A DNA stretch of 64,000 nt from Blastopirellula marina (GTDB taxonomy: Bacteria; Planctomycetota; Planctomycetia; Pirellulales; Pirellulaceae), in the NCBI RefSeq assembly GCF_002967715.1, contig NZ_PUIA01000016.1, forward strand, positions 1-64,000. The letters are read 5' to 3'. Of the stretch, positions 63,931-64,000 are shown piece after piece. Position 1 is the stretch's first letter; each line of letters starts with the position of its first letter. The notes below the pieces were generated by a model. The model did no database searches, had not been told where the DNA came from, and saw nothing but the letters and a program-made list of their open reading frames with translations. The position numbers were made by a program, and so were the translations under genes.

Positions 63931-64000
63931 TTAGCGGATGAAGAGCATTTCCTGGTAGGTTGGTAGCGGCCACAGGTCGTCGGCCACGTAGTCTTCCAGT
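63931..64000 (-). CDS. glnN: glutamine synthetase type III, C-terminal end (cut by window edge)
   Basis: The last 22 codons read leftward into TAA at 63931. The peptide ends A-D-D-L-W-P-L-P-T-Y-Q-E-M-L-F-I-R, the conserved carboxy-terminus of GSIII (GlnN), which makes glutamine from glutamate, ammonia and ATP. The rest lies beyond the window. With glnB and sigma-54 promoters in the same window it fits a nitrogen-assimilation theme, although 55 kb apart. Confidence 0.75.
   Translation of the reverse strand, partial: LEDYVADDLWPLPTYQEMLFIR

Overview
This window looks like chromosomal DNA from a planctomycete of the Pirellulales (Blastopirellula/Bremerella-like). The reasons are five DUF1559 pseudopilin-like proteins with the FTLVELLVVIAIIG prepilin signal, small lipoproteins next to two of the DUF1559 loci, two formylglycine sulfatases, a giant surface protein with an N-terminal E-S-R-R-L-L-A signature and dockerin-like EF hands, a membrane Ser/Thr kinase, a formylmethanofuran dehydrogenase/hydrolase subunit B, and a class III glutamine synthetase at the right edge. 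G+C is moderately high by eye. The genus is an inference.

Layout. 1-0.8 kb holds a dispersed imperfect repeat and a doubtful ORF. 0.8-7.2 kb has a DUF1559/lipoprotein pair, a TsdA-like diheme cytochrome c, ilvA, and ada with a coupled membrane protein. 7.4-9.3 kb is a nitrogen-control locus: glnB (PII) behind a good sigma-54 promoter, and upstream on the same strand a run of perfect hairpins ending in an intrinsic terminator and preceded by a second sigma-54 promoter. It reads as an unannotated sigma-54-dependent small RNA and is the most interesting signal here. 9.3-19 kb has a thioredoxin-like protein, sufE, a Cache-type Ser/Thr kinase, secreted aldose epimerase, an ECF sigma/anti-sigma/PDZ operon and a GAF-sigma-54 activator. 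19.1-21.3 kb is tRNA-Lys(CTT) followed by a 2.1-kb mini-island bounded by a 43-bp duplication of the tRNA 3' half. It carries one winged-helix-type gene, divergent promoters with a palindrome between them, and no integrase.

21.3-33 kb has DUF1559 plus a Cys-rich secreted protein, the 1572-residue surface protein with three 300-bp VCBS-type repeats, a sulfatase, a Tat-exported TIM-barrel protein and a solitary fhcB. 33-44.5 kb has nested intergenic palindromes, tandem purine nucleoside phosphorylase paralogs that differ at the base-recognition Asn/Asp, a GT-C-like membrane protein, a DJ-1/VOC pair, a VWA lipoprotein, YceH, DUF1569, an eboB-eboA pair and hemB. 44.8-53.4 kb has folE2, a TIM-barrel/MazG pair, small hypotheticals, a second sulfatase, a LysE-type exporter, DUF4272 and an SDR. 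53.9-58.7 kb is a DUF1559 array. 58.8-64 kb has an M48 membrane protease, a RedB-like thiol protein overlapping a methyl-accepting chemotaxis protein, and the C-terminus of glnN.

Most units are short, many with intrinsic terminators. Nitrogen control (glnB, glnN, the putative sRNA, a sigma-54 activator) and cell-surface/periplasmic functions (sulfatases, pseudopilins, dockerin protein, ebo genes) are the main themes. All coordinates and motifs were read by hand. Family calls rest on remembered motifs, not on searches.
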